A DNA stretch of 47,524 nt from Porphyromonas catoniae ATCC 51270 (GCF_000565015.1 NZ_JDFF01000024.1:230176-277699); one strand, 5' to 3'. Counted from the stretch's first letter, positions 1 through 9,660 are shown. Notes: generated from the sequence alone by a model not told the origin. A program made the numbers and translations.

Positions 1-7
1 GCATTCT

Positions 8-115
8 CAACAAGTATAGGGTTCAATCGATACCCACCGTAGGGTCCGATTAATACCCACCGTGGGGTACAATCAATACCCACTGTAGGGTATAACTAAT
101 ACCCACTGTGGGGTA
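8..115. repeat. Tandem palindrome array, family A (4 clear units plus one decayed)
   Basis: Units start at 31, 54, 77 and 100, an exact 23-bp step. Each is an imperfect palindrome of the form TACCCACYGTRGGGTA (31-45, 54-69, 77-92, 100-115), separated by 7-bp AT-rich spacers. The 23 bases before the first unit (8-30) keep only the right half (TATAGGGT) and look like a decayed fifth unit. The array lies at the window edge, about 500 bp before the fhs promoter. A single unit of nearly the same sequence (TACCCACAATGGGGTA) ends the array at 23005-23089. Confidence 0.85.
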
Positions 116-614
116 CAAAAGGGAAGAACTATGTCAGGGAGGCATGAAGAAAAGCTAGCCCCAGCACTCATCCAGAGTACCGGGGCTATGCAGACAGGTG
201 TGTGTATTACGGTATCTTGGCTCTGCAACCAAACACAATTCTCGGTTACGAAAAAGATTGCTTCGAATTGGTACTACAAAGGTGCAGAGAAATATCCTTA
301 TATGCAAGCAATATCAACACATCCCTAAAACTTTAATCTATTTTAATCTTAGCAAACTATATATACCTCCTAAACCACCCTTGTAGCAGACAGATTTAGG
401 CATATTTATTTCTCTTTTAATAGTCTTTAGTAATTCATTGAGTGTTTCAACTCCTTTCTTGGAAGAGTTAGAGTCTACCAACGATAGCCTAAGCACCTCT
501 TTCCATAGCCTCAAGCAGAGAGTTTTCGGGAAATCAGAGACCGTTGCGGTAAGACCCTCTTTGGCTTGTTACTCTCCCATCTCAGGAGCTGAGACTACAG
601 AGCAGCTTTATTTG
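116..614. other. Intergenic stretch with no supportable gene
   Basis: Reading frames of about 60 codons at 131-328, 198-386 and 438-623 are present, but their translations show no protein-like pattern, overlap one another, and the last one runs through the fhs promoter. No tRNA, strong hairpin or repeat was seen here. Confidence 0.6.
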
Positions 615-622
615 TATATTTG
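615..622 (+). promoter_or_regulatory. Bacteroidetes-type -7 element (TATATTTG) before fhs
   Basis: The sequence TATATTTG fits the Bacteroidetes sigma consensus TAnnTTTG and lies 35 bp before the fhs start codon. A matching -33 TTTG box is not obvious. Confidence 0.6.
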
Positions 623-657
623 ATGCAGGATTCACTCAACTCTAATCAATTACGGCA

Positions 658-2325
658 ATGAAGACGGACATCGAAATCGCTCGCTCAATCGCCCTCAAAC
701 CTATCGATGAGATTGCCAATCAGGCAGGCATCCCCGTGGGGAGCCTTGAGCATCATGGCAAGCATATTGCCAAAGTAGACCTATCTGAGATACCCAGCAC
801 ACCACCCTCTGGAAAACTTATCCTCGTCACAGCAATCACCCCAACAAAAGCAGGCATCGGCAAGACAACAGTCTCCATAGGTCTTGCCCTAGGCATGGCG
901 CGCTTGGGTAAGCGTGCTGTTGTTGCCCTTCGTGAGCCCTCTCTGGGGCCTTGCTTCGGACAAAAGGGAGGAGCTGCAGGAGGAGGCTATGCACAGGTAC
1001 TCCCGATGGAGAAGATCAACCTCCATTTCACAGGAGATTTTCATGCCATCACCTCCGCTCATAACATGATCACAGCACTCCTAGACAACTACATTTATCA
1101 GAACCGAAACAACCCCATTGATGGTCTCAGTGAGGTACTCTGGAGACGTGTCTTAGATATCAACGATCGTGCCCTCAGGGAGGTAGTCACTGGACTTGGT
1201 GGTTCCGTCAATGGTATCCCTGCTGAATCAGGCTTCGACATCACCCCAGCCTCGGAGATCATGGCTATTCTTTGCCTTGCCACCTCACTTGAGGATTTAA
1301 GACGAAGGATAGAAAACATCCTACTAGGCTACACTAAGAGTGGCACCCCCTTCACCGTGAAGGATCTCGGTGTAGCTGGAGCTATCACAGTACTGCTACT
1401 TGATGCCCTAAAGCCCAACCTTGCCCAGACAACGGAGCATACACCCGCCTTCATACATGGCGGGCCGTTTGCTAACATTGCTCATGGCTGTAACTCGATC
1501 CTTGCTACACGCATGGCTCTAGCGCACTCCGAGTACACCATCACAGAGGCAGGCTTTGGAGCTGACCTTGGAGCTGAGAAGTTCTACAACATCAAGTGTC
1601 GCACAGCAGGCTTATCACCAGCCCTAACCATTCTAGTAGCGACACTAGGAGGACTAAAGATGCATGGTGGTGTAGATGAGAAAGAGCTCAAAGCTCCAAA
1701 TGTGGAGGGTGTACGCAAGGGGCTCGCCAATCTAGATCGACACATCGAGAATCTAGGTAGCTTCGGTCAAACTGTTATCGTAGCCTTCAATCGTTTCGCA
1801 ACTGACTCGGACGAAGAAATCGAAGTTGTACGAGCACATTGTGCATCACTAGGCATAGGCTTTGCTGTCAACACTGCTTTTTCCGAGGGTGGAGCTGGCG
1901 CTCTCGAGCTTGCCCAGCTTGTGGTGGATACAATCGGTAGGGAGCCCTCTAAACCTCTGACCTTCACATATCCTCTCGAAGCTTCGATTGAAGAGAAGGC
2001 TCAGCTACTAGCCCGGAAGATCTACGGAGCACGGAGCATCACCTTCTCAGCTAAGGCAAAGAAGCAGCTGGCACGTATCAGCACCCATGGCTGGGACCGC
2101 TTCCCTATCTGTGTGGCCAAGACCCAATACTCGTTCAGCGAAGACCCTACTGCCTATGGAAGTGTGCGGGATTTCGACCTAGAGGTACGAGACGTGGTAA
2201 TCAATACTGGGGCAGAGGTGATTGTTCTTGTCCTCGGCACCCTGATGCGTATGCCTGGACTACCTAAGAGTCCGCAGGCACAGCGCATCGACTTCATCAA
2301 CGGCTTTATCGAAGGGCTAAGCTAA
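658..2325 (+). CDS. fhs: Formate-tetrahydrofolate ligase
   Basis: Makes 10-formyltetrahydrofolate from formate, ATP and tetrahydrofolate in the cytoplasm, feeding purine synthesis and one-carbon metabolism. The 555-residue length is normal for the family. The ATP-binding loop is [11 protein letters not shown] at residues 61-71, followed by the family signature [20 protein letters not shown] from about residue 92 and [12 protein letters not shown]. The start ATG sits 35 bp after a TATATTTG promoter element and no better upstream start exists. lpd follows after 37 bp on the same strand, so the two probably share a transcript that ends at the hairpin 3730-3764. Identification is secure; the link to lpd may reflect glycine or one-carbon flux but that is inference. 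Confidence 0.97.
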   Translation: MKTDIEIARSIALKPIDEIANQAGIPVGSLEHHGKHIAKVDLSEIPSTPPSGKLILVTAITPTKAGIGKTTVSIGLALGMARLGKRAVVALREPSLGPCFGQKGGAAGGGYAQVLPMEKINLHFTGDFHAITSAHNMITALLDNYIYQNRNNPIDGLSEVLWRRVLDINDRALREVVTGLGGSVNGIPAESGFDITPASEIMAILCLATSLEDLRRRIENILLGYTKSGTPFTVKDLGVAGAITVLLLDALKPNLAQTTEHTPAFIHGGPFANIAHGCNSILATRMALAHSEYTITEAGFGADLGAEKFYNIKCRTAGLSPALTILVATLGGLKMHGGVDEKELKAPNVEGVRKGLANLDRHIENLGSFGQTVIVAFNRFATDSDEEIEVVRAHCASLGIGFAVNTAFSEGGAGALELAQLVVDTIGREPSKPLTFTYPLEASIEEKAQLLARKIYGARSITFSAKAKKQLARISTHGWDRFPICVAKTQYSFSEDPTAYGSVRDFDLEVRDVVINTGAEVIVLVLGTLMRMPGLPKSPQAQRIDFINGFIEGLS

Positions 2326-2361
2326 GTCCTTTCGTCACTACATACCTAAGTACATACTACA

Positions 2362-3708
2362 ATGAACTATGACCTAGCTATCATCGGGGCTGGCCCTGGT
2401 GGTACGGATGCAGCGGAGCATGCTGCCACTCACGGCCTCAAGGTCGTTATCTTCGAAAAGAATAAGCTCGGTGGCGTATGCCTTAACGAAGGCTGTATCC
2501 CCACAAAGACACTCCTTCACTCGGTACACTTGCTGAGCGAAGCCCAAGAGGGACGCAAGTATGGTCTCTCAATCCCTGAGGCGGAGCTGGAGCTATCGAA
2601 GGTGATGGCTCGTAAGAACAAAATACTCAAGAAGCTCTCAGCAGGTATCCGCATGAGTCTACAGAATAGTGGTGTAGACATCGTCACAGAGGAGGCTAAG
2701 CTCTCTGGGAAGGCGGGGGAAAACTTCCTCATCCAAGCAGGCGAAACCACCTACGAAGCTAAGAACGTTATCCTAGCAACAGGATCTAAGGCTTTTATAC
2801 CACCTATCCCTGGTCTAAATGAGACTGCCTACTGGACGGCAAAGGAGGCTCTAGAGATAGATGAGCTACCCAAGTCTCTTGTCGTCCTTGGGGGAGGCGT
2901 CATCGGGATGGAGTTTGTCTCATTCTTCTCTTCTCTGGGTGTCGAGGTAACTGTTATTGAGATGCTCCCCAAGATACTTGGTCCTATGGACGAGGAGGTA
3001 TCAACAGAGCTACAACGAGCATTTGAGAAGAAGGGAGTAAAGTTTCATCTTGAGACAAAAGTCACTGCTGTACGCCCAGATGTGATCGTGGCAGAGTACA
3101 ATGGAGCTGTGCTGGAGATACCCTATGAGAAACTCCTTGTCAGTGTGGGTCGTAGGGCTGTGACAGATGGGCTAGGTCTGGAGACCCTTGGGGTGAAGCT
3201 CGAGCGAGGTGCTATTACTGTTGATCGCTATATGCAGACATCAGTCCCAGGTATCTATGCCATAGGAGATGTCAATGGTGTCTCTATGCTCGCCCATACA
3301 GCTGCCCACGAAGGGGTGGTAGCGGTGGATCATATCCTCGGAGGCAAGGAAGAGATGAGCTATCATGCCATCCCTGGGATCGTCTACTCCAACCCTGAGA
3401 TAGCTTCTGTAGGGCGCACGGAGCAGGAGCTCCAGCAAGGAGGAGCTACCTACCAAGTCCACCGTGTGCCGATGACCCTCTCGGGGCGGTTCGTTATTGA
3501 GAATGAACAAGCAAACGGTATCTGCAAGATCCTTACCGACGAGTCAGGCGTCATCCTCGGAGTACACCTCCTCGGCAATGGCTCCTCTGAGATCCTCGTA
3601 CCTGCAGTGATGGCAGTGCAATGTGCGCTGAAGCTCTCCGACCTAGCTAAGGTCGTCTTCCCACACCCGACAGTCTGTGAAGTCCTTCGCCTAGCAGCCT
3701 TGCACTAG
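2362..3708 (+). CDS. lpdA: Dihydrolipoyl dehydrogenase (E3 / glycine-cleavage L protein)
   Basis: FAD- and NAD-dependent reoxidation of dihydrolipoamide bound to a 2-oxoacid dehydrogenase or glycine cleavage complex. Seen in the 448-residue protein: FAD-binding GAGPGG at residues 9-14, the redox disulfide CLNEGC with Cys40 and Cys45, a second NAD-binding loop (VVLGGGVIGMEF), the ATGS and IYAIGDVNG motifs, and the C-terminal HPTVCE with His435 and Glu440 that complete the partner active site in the dimer. The family usually has HPTLSE here, so Val-Cys is a mild variation. No lipoyl or E2 gene is adjacent, so which complex it serves cannot be told; the neighbour fhs makes the glycine cleavage system a reasonable guess. 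Confidence 0.95.
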   Translation: MNYDLAIIGAGPGGTDAAEHAATHGLKVVIFEKNKLGGVCLNEGCIPTKTLLHSVHLLSEAQEGRKYGLSIPEAELELSKVMARKNKILKKLSAGIRMSLQNSGVDIVTEEAKLSGKAGENFLIQAGETTYEAKNVILATGSKAFIPPIPGLNETAYWTAKEALEIDELPKSLVVLGGGVIGMEFVSFFSSLGVEVTVIEMLPKILGPMDEEVSTELQRAFEKKGVKFHLETKVTAVRPDVIVAEYNGAVLEIPYEKLLVSVGRRAVTDGLGLETLGVKLERGAITVDRYMQTSVPGIYAIGDVNGVSMLAHTAAHEGVVAVDHILGGKEEMSYHAIPGIVYSNPEIASVGRTEQELQQGGATYQVHRVPMTLSGRFVIENEQANGICKILTDESGVILGVHLLGNGSSEILVPAVMAVQCALKLSDLAKVVFPHPTVCEVLRLAALH

Positions 3709-3729
3709 GGGACACTTACTCCCAATGCT

Positions 3730-3764
3730 AAAGGCGACACACCTTAGTGAGGTGTGTCGCCTTT
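3730..3764. terminator. Bidirectional terminator between lpd and fabG
   Basis: A perfect 15-bp stem (3730-3744 with 3750-3764) closes on a 5-nt loop. It is followed by a T-rich run on the plus strand and preceded by A residues, so it can serve both lpd (+) and, at a distance of about 165 bp, the convergent fabG (-). Confidence 0.85.
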
Positions 3765-3928
3765 ACTTTTACTTGTCCTAGGACGGAGAGATCCTCCTCT
3801 TCCTATCTTTCCTTTGAGATAAACTCCGAGCAAATCCCTAAGCCTTTTGGGGAAAGCTACATGAGACTCATATAAGGGTGGCTCAAAGGAGGGGTTGAGG
3901 AAGAGAAATAACCTGAGGGAGAGGATCC

Positions 3929-4675
3929 CTACATGTTCATACCTCCGCAGACGTGGATCGTCTGTCCCGTAACGTAGGAAGATAGGTCGCTGGCAAGGAA
4001 GGTAGCCACATTAGCTACATCCTCTGGCGTGCCACCACGACGCAGGGGAATCTGAGCCTCCCACTGCTTGCGCACCTCCTCACTCAGAGCATGTGTCATG
4101 TCAGTGATGATGAAGCCTGGTGCGATAGCATTTGCTCGTACACCACGTGAGCCAAGCTCCTTGGCTATGCTCTTGGCTAGCCCTATCATCCCTGCCTTTG
4201 ATGCCGAATAGTTTGTCTGACCAGCGTTGCCAGATACCCCAACGACAGAGGCCATGTTGATGATGCTTCCACTGCGTTGCTTGAGCATAACGGGCGTCAC
4301 AGCATGGATGAGGTTGAAGGCAGACTTCAGGTTCACATTGATTACGAGATCCCACTGATCTTCGGTCATACGCATCATCAGTCCATCTCTGGTGATCCCT
4401 GCATTATTAACCAATACGTCGATGCGACCAAAGTCGGAGACTACCTGATCTACGAGCTGATGTGCAGCCTCGAAGTCCGCAGCATTAGAGGAATAGGCCT
4501 TAGCTCGAACGCCTAGAGCCTGTAGTTCTTTCACGAAGGACTCTACGCTCTCATCGATCTTGAGGTCAGTGATGACCACATCTGCACCTTCCTGTGCATA
4601 CTTTAGTGCAATCGCACGGCCGATTCCACGACCTGAGCCCGTGATAACGGCTACCTTGCCAGATAGTAAGTTCAT
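3929..4675 (-). CDS. fabG: 3-oxoacyl-[acyl-carrier-protein] reductase
   Basis: NADPH-dependent reduction of 3-oxoacyl-ACP in fatty acid elongation. The 248-residue short-chain dehydrogenase shows the cofactor loop TGSGRGIG at residues 12-19, NNAG at 90-93, and the catalytic Ser143, Tyr156 and Lys160 in SVVGVSGNAGQTNYSASK. The C-terminal end (SYVTGQTIHVCGGMNM) is typical of FabG rather than of sugar or steroid reductases. It starts 31 bp after the stop of a TetR regulator on the same strand, so it is probably co-transcribed with it, which suggests regulation of this fabG by that repressor. Paralogous SDR functions cannot be excluded from sequence alone. Confidence 0.93.
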   Translation of the reverse strand: MNLLSGKVAVITGSGRGIGRAIALKYAQEGADVVITDLKIDESVESFVKELQALGVRAKAYSSNAADFEAAHQLVDQVVSDFGRIDVLVNNAGITRDGLMMRMTEDQWDLVINVNLKSAFNLIHAVTPVMLKQRSGSIINMASVVGVSGNAGQTNYSASKAGMIGLAKSIAKELGSRGVRANAIAPGFIITDMTHALSEEVRKQWEAQIPLRRGGTPEDVANVATFLASDLSSYVTGQTIHVCGGMNM

Positions 4676-4706
4676 ATCTATTCTCTTGTTAAAGGGTTTA
4701 CATTAC

Positions 4707-5312
4707 TTATATATGCTCCCCACGGTTGGGGTGCATCAGTCCATTGAGGAGGAAGTGACGGACGCAGCGTCGTATCTCATCCACTGTTCCCTCGGAGCGG
4801 TAGGCACCACTGATGAAAGGTACCTCCATACCTTTTACGATGTTCTGCAATAGGTAGGCGGTGAGACGCACATCCTCAACGAAAAAGAGACCTGCCTGCC
4901 GTCCCTCTTGAAGCACAGCCTCAATCTGATGGATTTCCCTGCGATCGAAGGTAACTCTAGCCTGCTCTACCAGCCAAATATCCTTGAAGAACTCCGCACG
5001 GAGTGACCCATTACGTAGTACGAGGTCTTTGATCTTGTCCAGATGCGTGAGCATCATTGTCATGATTTTCTCTTCGGGGCTAACCGAGAGACGTCCCACC
5101 AGCTCCAGCTCATGCCATAGACGCTCCAGCTCTCGCTCGATGACGGCATGATAGATCTCATCCTTGTTCCTAAAGTAAGTGTAGAGTGTACGGCGCCCCC
5201 TCTTTGAGGCATCAGCAATATCGTTCATCGTCGTATTGGTAAACCCAAAACGAGCGAAGAGCTGTCGTGCTACCTCGATCATCAGATCCTTTGTTTTGAC
5301 AATGGTTGCCAT
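4707..5312 (-). CDS. TetR/AcrR-family transcriptional regulator
   Basis: A 201-residue one-domain repressor with an N-terminal helix-turn-helix (residues about 10-55: FTNTTMNDIADASKRGRRTL then YTYFRNKDEIYHAVIERE) and a helical ligand-binding C-terminal part. The reading frame opens 18 codons earlier at 5366, but MATIVKTKDLMIEVARQLF is the usual TetR beginning, so 5312 was chosen; a -7 element at 5393-5400 is compatible with either start. It precedes fabG by 31 bp. Pairing with fabG suggests a lipid-related ligand such as an acyl-CoA, as in FapR-like or FadR-like logic, but no ligand can be read from the sequence. Confidence 0.88.
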   Translation of the reverse strand: MATIVKTKDLMIEVARQLFARFGFTNTTMNDIADASKRGRRTLYTYFRNKDEIYHAVIERELERLWHELELVGRLSVSPEEKIMTMMLTHLDKIKDLVLRNGSLRAEFFKDIWLVEQARVTFDRREIHQIEAVLQEGRQAGLFFVEDVRLTAYLLQNIVKGMEVPFISGAYRSEGTVDEIRRCVRHFLLNGLMHPNRGEHI

Positions 5313-5392
5313 GTCTCTGTACTTAACTTCCCTAGACGGATAATCTATGTGATGTGGTTGTACCAAGGGGTATGAGTCGTACCCACCTTGTG

Positions 5393-5426
5393 CAAAACTA
5401 CAAAATTCTGCTCACAATCACCCAAA
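5393..5426 (-). promoter_or_regulatory. Promoter for tetR-fabG
   Basis: On the minus strand TTTG (5426-5423), a 22-bp spacer and TAGTTTTG (5400-5393) match the Bacteroidetes -33/-7 pattern. The distance to the ATG at 5312 is about 80 bp. Confidence 0.55.
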
Positions 5427-5504
5427 GCGTGCAATACGTTCTTCTTTCCCTACCCTTCTCTTTCTCCCGAAGCCCCTCTATCTCGTTCCTCTTTACCCTC
5501 GTTT

Positions 5505-5590
5505 AGTTTCCCTCGTAACCTCACAAATCACCTATGATAGGTGACAACATCCACCTATGATAAGTGGCAGCGATCACCTATCATAGGTGA
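5505..5590 (-). repeat. Tandem palindrome element, family B, copy 1
   Basis: Three palindromes start at 5528, 5551 and 5574 (step exactly 23 bp): TCACCTATGATAGGTGA, CCACCTATGATAAGTGG and TCACCTATCATAGGTGA, with unrelated 6-bp spacers. The outer base pair of the middle unit is changed on both sides (T-A to C-G), keeping the palindrome. On its left lies AGTTTCCCTCGTAACCT (5505-5521), which is the exact reverse complement of the right flank of the copy at 32744-32829. By that flank this copy is on the minus strand. It sits in the divergent tetR/topA region. Confidence 0.9.
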
Positions 5591-5812
5591 TTTTACACAT
5601 TCCTCCACAACCTCTATTTAGGAACCTAAGCAGACGACAACGGGGTATAAGGCAAGCCACCGGAAGCAGAAAAGCAGAGATGAAACCCACTCTAAGAGGA
5701 AAAGATAAGGAAGGCAAACCTAGAAAGTTTCCTCTGAGACAGAGAGAAAGTGATCAAAAGAAGGTTGGTGCCCCGCGAAAAATCTCTTTCGCTAGGGATA
5801 TACGCTTTTTGC

Positions 5813-5820
5813 TACCTTTG
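5813..5820 (+). promoter_or_regulatory. -7 element (TACCTTTG) before topA
   Basis: TACCTTTG lies 64 bp upstream of the topA ATG, with a TTTC 22 bp further up as a weak -33 box. A reading frame at 5587-5832 runs through it and is therefore not credible as a gene. Confidence 0.7.
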
Positions 5821-5884
5821 CAAGCAAAATAACAAGGCATTATCTCCTCATCTCCCCACAGACGACAAGTAGGCGAATCATTAG

Positions 5885-8239
5885 ATGAACTTAGTAATAG
5901 TAGAGTCTCCCAAGAAGGCGGAACTCATTCAAGGCTTCCTGAAGAAACATAAGCTCACCGACTATAAGGTGATGGCTAGTGCTGGACACGTGCGCGATCT
6001 CAAGCAGCACTCTTTCAGCGTTGATATACAGGATAACTTCCGCCCTGAGTACGTCATCACCGACGACAAGAAGGCACTAGTCAAAGAACTAAAAGCCCAA
6101 GCCAAGAAAGCCGATCTCGTCTACCTTGCCTCCGATGAAGACCGCGAGGGAGAGGCTATTGCTTGGCATCTGAAGGAGGCTCTAGGACTTGACCCTGCTA
6201 AGATCAGACGTATCGTCTTCCATGAGATTACAGCCGAGGCATTTCTTCAGGCGCTTGAGCACCCCAGAGACATTGATATGAACCTAGTGGATGCCCAGCA
6301 GGCTCGCCGCGTGCTGGACCGTATCGTGGGCTTCGAGCTCTCGCCCGTCCTCTGGAAGCGTATCCGTCCCTCTCTCTCAGCTGGGCGAGTACAGTCCGTG
6401 GCGGTACGCCTTGTGGTTGATCGGGAGCGAGAGATTAACGCCTTTGTACCTCAAAGTGCTTTCCGCCTACAAGCCGACTTCACACTTGCCTCGGGGGACA
6501 CCCTACGCACAGAGCTCAATCACCGCTTCACTCAGGAGCAGGAGGCACAGGAGCTGATGGAGCGTTGCCTCAGAGAATCTTTCTCGGTAGAGACGATTAC
6601 CCGCCGAGCAGCACGTCGCTCACCCGCAGCACCCTTCACCACCTCCACCCTCCAGCAGGAGGCTGCACATAAGCTGGGCTACCCCGTATCACTGACAATG
6701 CGCCTTGCCCAGTCCCTCTACGAATCTGGACACATCACCTACATGCGAACAGACTCGGTAAATCTCTCTAACCAAGCCTTAGCCTCCATTGCACATCAGA
6801 TAGCACTTCACCCAGGGAAGGAGTACCATCAGGCTCGACGTTTCCAAACAAAGAGTAAAGGTGCACAGGAGGCACACGAGGCTATTCGCCCCACCTACAT
6901 CGATAGAGAGCAAGTCGCAGGCACGGCGCAGGAGCAGCGTCTCTACGATCTAATCCGTAAGCGTACCCTAGCCTCGCAGATGAAGGATGCAGAGCTGGAA
7001 CGCACCACGATCTCTCTACCAGTCAGGGGTACAGAGTACGCCTTCGTTGCTCAGGGAGAGGTCATCACCTTCCGAGGCTTCCTAGATGTATATATGGAAG
7101 GCAACAACGAGGAGGGTACACCCGAAGCGACCAAACTGCTCCCCCCCATGCAGGAGGGAGATATCCTCACCCTGAAGGGACTACTTGCCGAAGAACGCTT
7201 CACCCAGCGCCCTGCACGCTATACTGAGGCCTCCATGGTCAGCAAGATGGAGGAGCTAGGCATAGGCCGCCCCTCTACCTATGCACCAACCATCCAGACA
7301 ATACAGAATAGAGGCTACGTAGAGCGAGGCGATCGTGAGGGGCAGGAGCGCAACTACATTGTCCTCACTAGCGAGGGGAGCGCCATCAAGCGTGAGGTGC
7401 GGACTGAAATCTACGGAGCTGACAAAGGCAAGCTCCTTCCCACCGATGTCGGGATTGTAGTGAACGACTTCCTCGTCGCACAGTTCCCCAGCATCGTGGA
7501 CTACAACTTTACGGCAAGTGTCGAATCAGAATTTGATGAAATAGCAGAGGGGAATAACGCTTGGACAGGCACGATTGGCTCATTCTATGGGGACTTTCAT
7601 CCCGTGGTAGAGCGTGTCACTACTGAGCGCAGTGAGCAACGGGTAGGCCAACGAATCCTAGGTACCCAGCCCGGTACAGGTCTACAAGTCTCTGTCAGCA
7701 TCGGTCGCTATGGCCCAATGGCACAGCTGGGCACCTCCGAGGACAAAGAGGAGCCTCGATTTGCGTCTCTTCAGTCTGGGCAGTCCCTAGAGACCATCAC
7801 ACTAGACGAAGCTCTCTCACTCTTTGATCTCCCCAAAACCATAGGAATGTATGAAGGGGAACCCCTCACCGTTGCAAGTGGGCGCTTTGGTCCCTATGTA
7901 CGGCATGCAGGCAAATACTATAGCCTACCCAAGGAGGCTGATCCCCTAGCATACACCGAGGAGGAAGCAATCCAGCTCATTAAAGATAAGCAGGCAAACG
8001 AAGAGAAGAGCCTACTAAAAACCTTCTCTGAGGATACCGAGCTCCAGATACGTGATGGACGCTTTGGCCCTTACCTCAAATACAAAGGAGAGAACTACAA
8101 GCTCCCCAAGGGAACTGTCCCCGAGAGTCTCTCCTACGATGACTGCCTCAAGCTCATCGCCGAGACACCAACGAAGTCAGCACGTAAGGGAGGGCGCAAG
8201 GGACGCACCACCTCAACTCGCAAAGCTAAGACCAAGTAA
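5885..8239 (+). CDS. topA: DNA topoisomerase I (type IA)
   Basis: Relaxes negative supercoils by single-strand passage. The 784-residue protein begins with the Toprim domain (MNLVIVESPKKAE, acidic triad in SDEDREGEAIAWHL at 83-96), followed by the DNA gate with the catalytic tyrosine Tyr286 in ITYMRTDS. The C-terminal region lacks the four-cysteine zinc fingers of proteobacterial TopA. Instead it has three GR(Y/F)GP repeats (GRYGPMAQLG, GRFGPYVRHAGKYYSLPK, GRFGPYLKYKGENYKLPK) and a basic tail rich in Lys, Arg and Ser, the usual Bacteroidetes form. The start follows a TACCTTTG promoter by 64 bp and no upstream in-frame alternative is convincing. truA follows after 99 bp. Confidence 0.97.
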   Translation: MNLVIVESPKKAELIQGFLKKHKLTDYKVMASAGHVRDLKQHSFSVDIQDNFRPEYVITDDKKALVKELKAQAKKADLVYLASDEDREGEAIAWHLKEALGLDPAKIRRIVFHEITAEAFLQALEHPRDIDMNLVDAQQARRVLDRIVGFELSPVLWKRIRPSLSAGRVQSVAVRLVVDREREINAFVPQSAFRLQADFTLASGDTLRTELNHRFTQEQEAQELMERCLRESFSVETITRRAARRSPAAPFTTSTLQQEAAHKLGYPVSLTMRLAQSLYESGHITYMRTDSVNLSNQALASIAHQIALHPGKEYHQARRFQTKSKGAQEAHEAIRPTYIDREQVAGTAQEQRLYDLIRKRTLASQMKDAELERTTISLPVRGTEYAFVAQGEVITFRGFLDVYMEGNNEEGTPEATKLLPPMQEGDILTLKGLLAEERFTQRPARYTEASMVSKMEELGIGRPSTYAPTIQTIQNRGYVERGDREGQERNYIVLTSEGSAIKREVRTEIYGADKGKLLPTDVGIVVNDFLVAQFPSIVDYNFTASVESEFDEIAEGNNAWTGTIGSFYGDFHPVVERVTTERSEQRVGQRILGTQPGTGLQVSVSIGRYGPMAQLGTSEDKEEPRFASLQSGQSLETITLDEALSLFDLPKTIGMYEGEPLTVASGRFGPYVRHAGKYYSLPKEADPLAYTEEEAIQLIKDKQANEEKSLLKTFSEDTELQIRDGRFGPYLKYKGENYKLPKGTVPESLSYDDCLKLIAETPTKSARKGGRKGRTTSTRKAKTK

Positions 8240-8338
8240 CCCCTCGGCTTTATCCTCACCGATACCACTCTCGGGATGGGGCTAAGTTTCCCTTAGCTCC
8301 TTCCTCTATTCCCTCTTTGCCTCTTACACTGGCACCCT

Positions 8339-9100
8339 ATGCGCTACTTCATTACCCTCAGCTACAACGGTACGAACTATAGCGGTTGGCAGACACAGCC
8401 CTCCGCCGTCACAGTACAAGAGACTATTGAGCGTGCCTTAGGGGTAATCCTCCGCTCCCCTACTCCCATACCTATTGTAGGAGCTGGGCGAACTGATGCT
8501 GGGGTGCATGCTCGAGCTATGGTAGCACATGTTGATTTACCTTTAGAGCTAGAGGAGGCAAAGGACTTAGTCTTCCGTGCAGACCGTTTTCTACCCAAGG
8601 ATATTGCCCTGCACTGTATTCGTCCTGTCAGGGAAGAGGCACATGCACGCTTCAGTGCCACAGCACGTACCTACAGGTACTATCTAACGCTTAGGAAAAA
8701 TCCCTTCGTAGAGGATCTGATGCTACGCCTACATTTCCCTTTAGATTTCGAGGCTATGAACGAAGCTGCAAAGAGGCTACTTGACTATACGGACTTCACG
8801 AGCTTTAGCAAACTACACACTGATGTTAAGACGAACGATTGCCGTATCACCGAGGCCTATTGGCAGAGAGGGATAGAGGAGGGAACTTGGGCCTTCACCA
8901 TTACCGCAGACCGCTTCCTACGCAACATGGTACGGGCGATCGTCGGCACCCTACTTCAGGTAGGTAAGGGAAGGCTCACAGTGGATGACTTCGCTGCTAT
9001 CATTGCTGCCCAAGATCGATCAAAGGCAGCAGCCTCGGCACCTGCCCATGCCCTCTATCTAGAGGCTGTCACCTATCCATCCGACCTCTATCTAGGGTAG
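8339..9100 (+). CDS. truA: tRNA pseudouridine(38-40) synthase
   Basis: Isomerises uridines 38-40 in the tRNA anticodon stem. The 253-residue length fits the family. The start MRYFITLSYNGTNYSGWQ is the TruA signature and the catalytic aspartate is Asp53 in GAGRTDAGVHA. The FLRNMVRAIVGTLLQVGKGR motif near residue 197 is also characteristic. It lies 99 bp behind topA on the same strand, with no clear promoter between, so it may be read through from topA. Confidence 0.96.
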   Translation: MRYFITLSYNGTNYSGWQTQPSAVTVQETIERALGVILRSPTPIPIVGAGRTDAGVHARAMVAHVDLPLELEEAKDLVFRADRFLPKDIALHCIRPVREEAHARFSATARTYRYYLTLRKNPFVEDLMLRLHFPLDFEAMNEAAKRLLDYTDFTSFSKLHTDVKTNDCRITEAYWQRGIEEGTWAFTITADRFLRNMVRAIVGTLLQVGKGRLTVDDFAAIIAAQDRSKAAASAPAHALYLEAVTYPSDLYLG

Positions 9101-9340
9101 CCTGTCCTCACTCAGACCTGTACAGCCCAGGGAATTTAGGTTACTAGCTCTCCTAGATGTATCTAGGGCAAGGAAAGGGCTATCCCCAAAGCACGCAAAC
9201 CTCCCTGCTTAGCTAAACCAGCCTCCCTTCCCCCCACAACCTGCACAATCTACCTACAGTCAGCTATCTATATGTCCTCCTAGCTGTGCCGATAGCCTCT
9301 ACTCAATGGGGCTATTTAGTTATCCTTGACACCTGGCAAA
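9101..9340. other. Gene-free stretch after truA
   Basis: No coding pattern, tRNA or clear hairpin terminator was seen. The 619-bp gap between truA and thyA continues with the palindrome element 9341-9416 and then another plain stretch until the thyA promoter at 9661. Confidence 0.55.
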
Positions 9341-9416
9341 TCACCTATGATAGGTGACGCTCTACACCTATGATAGATGAACGTTGTCACCTATCATAGG
9401 TGATTGAGCAGGTTAC
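9341..9416 (+). repeat. Tandem palindrome element, family B, copy 2
   Basis: Palindromes start at 9341, 9364 and 9387, again with an exact 23-bp step: TCACCTATGATAGGTGA, ACACCTATGATAGATGA (worn) and TCACCTATCATAGGTGA. The right flank TGATTGAGCAGGTTAC (9401-9416) matches 14 of 16 positions of the right flank of the copy at 32744, so both have the same orientation. The flank match ends after AGGTTAC, where copy 3 continues with GAGGGAAACT. Confidence 0.9.
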
Positions 9417-9660
9417 AGGCAGAAGTACACGATAGTAGCGGATGAGGATAAATAGTGGTTTCCCGCTCATCATATTGGCTACCCCTCAGATACCTTAGAG
9501 AGACAGGCTCCCCTAATAGACTTAGCCTCACAGTTTCATCTATCCACATCCTGCGATACAGCATAGCAGGACTTCATAACATCAGAGGAAGAAGATCTAC
9601 TTGGAAAAGATGAAAGAGGCAGAGAGAAAGGAGGTGTTAGGCTGAGGGGGCTAATTTATG

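Noticed and set aside
5528-5590. CRISPR array (and likewise at the other palindrome arrays)
   Set aside because: Repeats are 14-17 bp palindromes with spacers of only 6-9 bp, far from the 25-40 bp spacers of CRISPR arrays, and no cas genes are present.
5587-5832. 81-codon frame upstream of topA
   Set aside because: It begins in a palindrome unit and runs through the topA promoter; composition is Arg/Lys-rich without a protein pattern.
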